Part shown: piece by piece, positions 24,264 to 24,316 of the stretch | Position numbering within the stretch: position 1 is the stretch's first letter | Layout: every line of letters starts with the position of its first letter | Source of the DNA: an uncultured Erysipelotrichaceae bacterium | GTDB taxonomy: Bacteria; Bacillota_I; Bacilli_A; RF39; UBA660 | DNA length: 24,316 nucleotides | Assembly: GCA_902797415.1 (NCBI GenBank) | Contig: CADBSQ010000116.1 | Location: 1 to 24,316, forward strand | Direction: 5' to 3' | Notes under the pieces: generated by a model | The model's database searches: none | What the model saw: only the letters and a program-made list of their open reading frames with translations | Told to the model about the DNA's origin: nothing | Program-made: the position numbers and the translations under genes

Positions 24264-24316
24264 ATGATAGAAAGATCAGAATATCTTGAACAATTAAAAA
24301 GGTTTAAGGATAAAGA
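24264..24316 (+). CDS. N-terminus of a probable AAA-family (DUF4143-type) ATPase, cut by the window end
   Basis: Only 17 codons are visible: MIERSEYLEQLKRFKDK. This opening (M-I-x-R-x-x-Y-L-x-x-L-x-x-x-K-D) is typical of the stand-alone AAA ATPases with a C-terminal DUF4143 region that are common in gut Firmicutes and whose role is unclear. A clear ribosome-binding site (AGAGGTG) precedes ATG. The Walker motifs would lie beyond the window, so the assignment rests on the N-terminal pattern only. Confidence 0.6.
   Translation, partial: MIERSEYLEQLKRFKDK

Noticed and set aside
1..24316. Use of the Mycoplasma code (TGA as Trp).
   Set aside because: TGA ends arcA, the HExxH gene and nfo exactly where the families end or the next gene starts, and Trp is encoded by TGG.
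1..24316. CRISPR arrays, insertion sequences, prophage genes, tRNA or rRNA genes.
   Set aside because: No regularly spaced repeats, transposase, integrase or tRNA-like cloverleaf was seen on either strand.

Overview
The window is a gene-dense, strongly AT-rich bacterial chromosome segment. Ribosome-binding sites of the AGGAGG type, sigma-A-like promoters, short rho-independent terminators and the protein families all point to a low-GC Firmicute (Bacilli/Mollicute-related, probably an uncultured host-associated anaerobe). TGA serves as the stop codon of several intact genes (arcA, the HExxH protein, nfo) and TGG encodes Trp, so the standard bacterial code is used and not the Mycoplasma code. 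FtsA/FtsZ and a secreted D,D-carboxypeptidase indicate a walled, dividing cell. No species can be named from the sequence alone.

Layout. Positions 1-787 hold the 3' end of a glycerophosphodiester phosphodiesterase. Positions 850-4650 are a compact arginine deiminase operon, arcA-arcB-(YfcC-type antiporter): arginine is deiminated, citrulline is phosphorolysed, and ornithine is presumably exchanged for arginine. No carbamate kinase gene is present here. A convergent major-facilitator-type transporter follows on the minus strand (4651-5832). Divergent from it is a 558-residue coiled-coil/acidic-linker protein of unknown function, then a single type IV-pilin-like prepilin, then ftsA-ftsZ under a near-consensus promoter.

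Positions 10587-14018 are an operon of a large HExxH putative metalloprotease, an unknown 82-aa protein and endonuclease IV (nfo). Next come a membrane-anchored extracellular protein, priA, a HelD-like helicase with a RelB-like 61-aa ORF, a possible 49-aa ORF behind a hairpin, a D-Ala-D-Ala carboxypeptidase, and an unknown 112-aa protein. A TetR regulator with a perfect 15-7-15 inverted-repeat operator is overlapped by one base with a YhgE/Pip-type membrane protein.

The last 480 bases are mostly non-coding. They hold a promoter-two hairpins-C-rich linker-terminator unit that looks like an undescribed small RNA of about 90 nt, and then a second promoter with three TTTCCAAA half-sites driving the first codons of a probable AAA-family ATPase that leaves the window.

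Most of the window is conserved housekeeping. The least explained parts are the small RNA, the TTTCCAAA array, the HExxH protein with its small partner, the coiled-coil protein beside the orphan prepilin, and the RelB-like fragment with the hairpin-masked mini-ORF.
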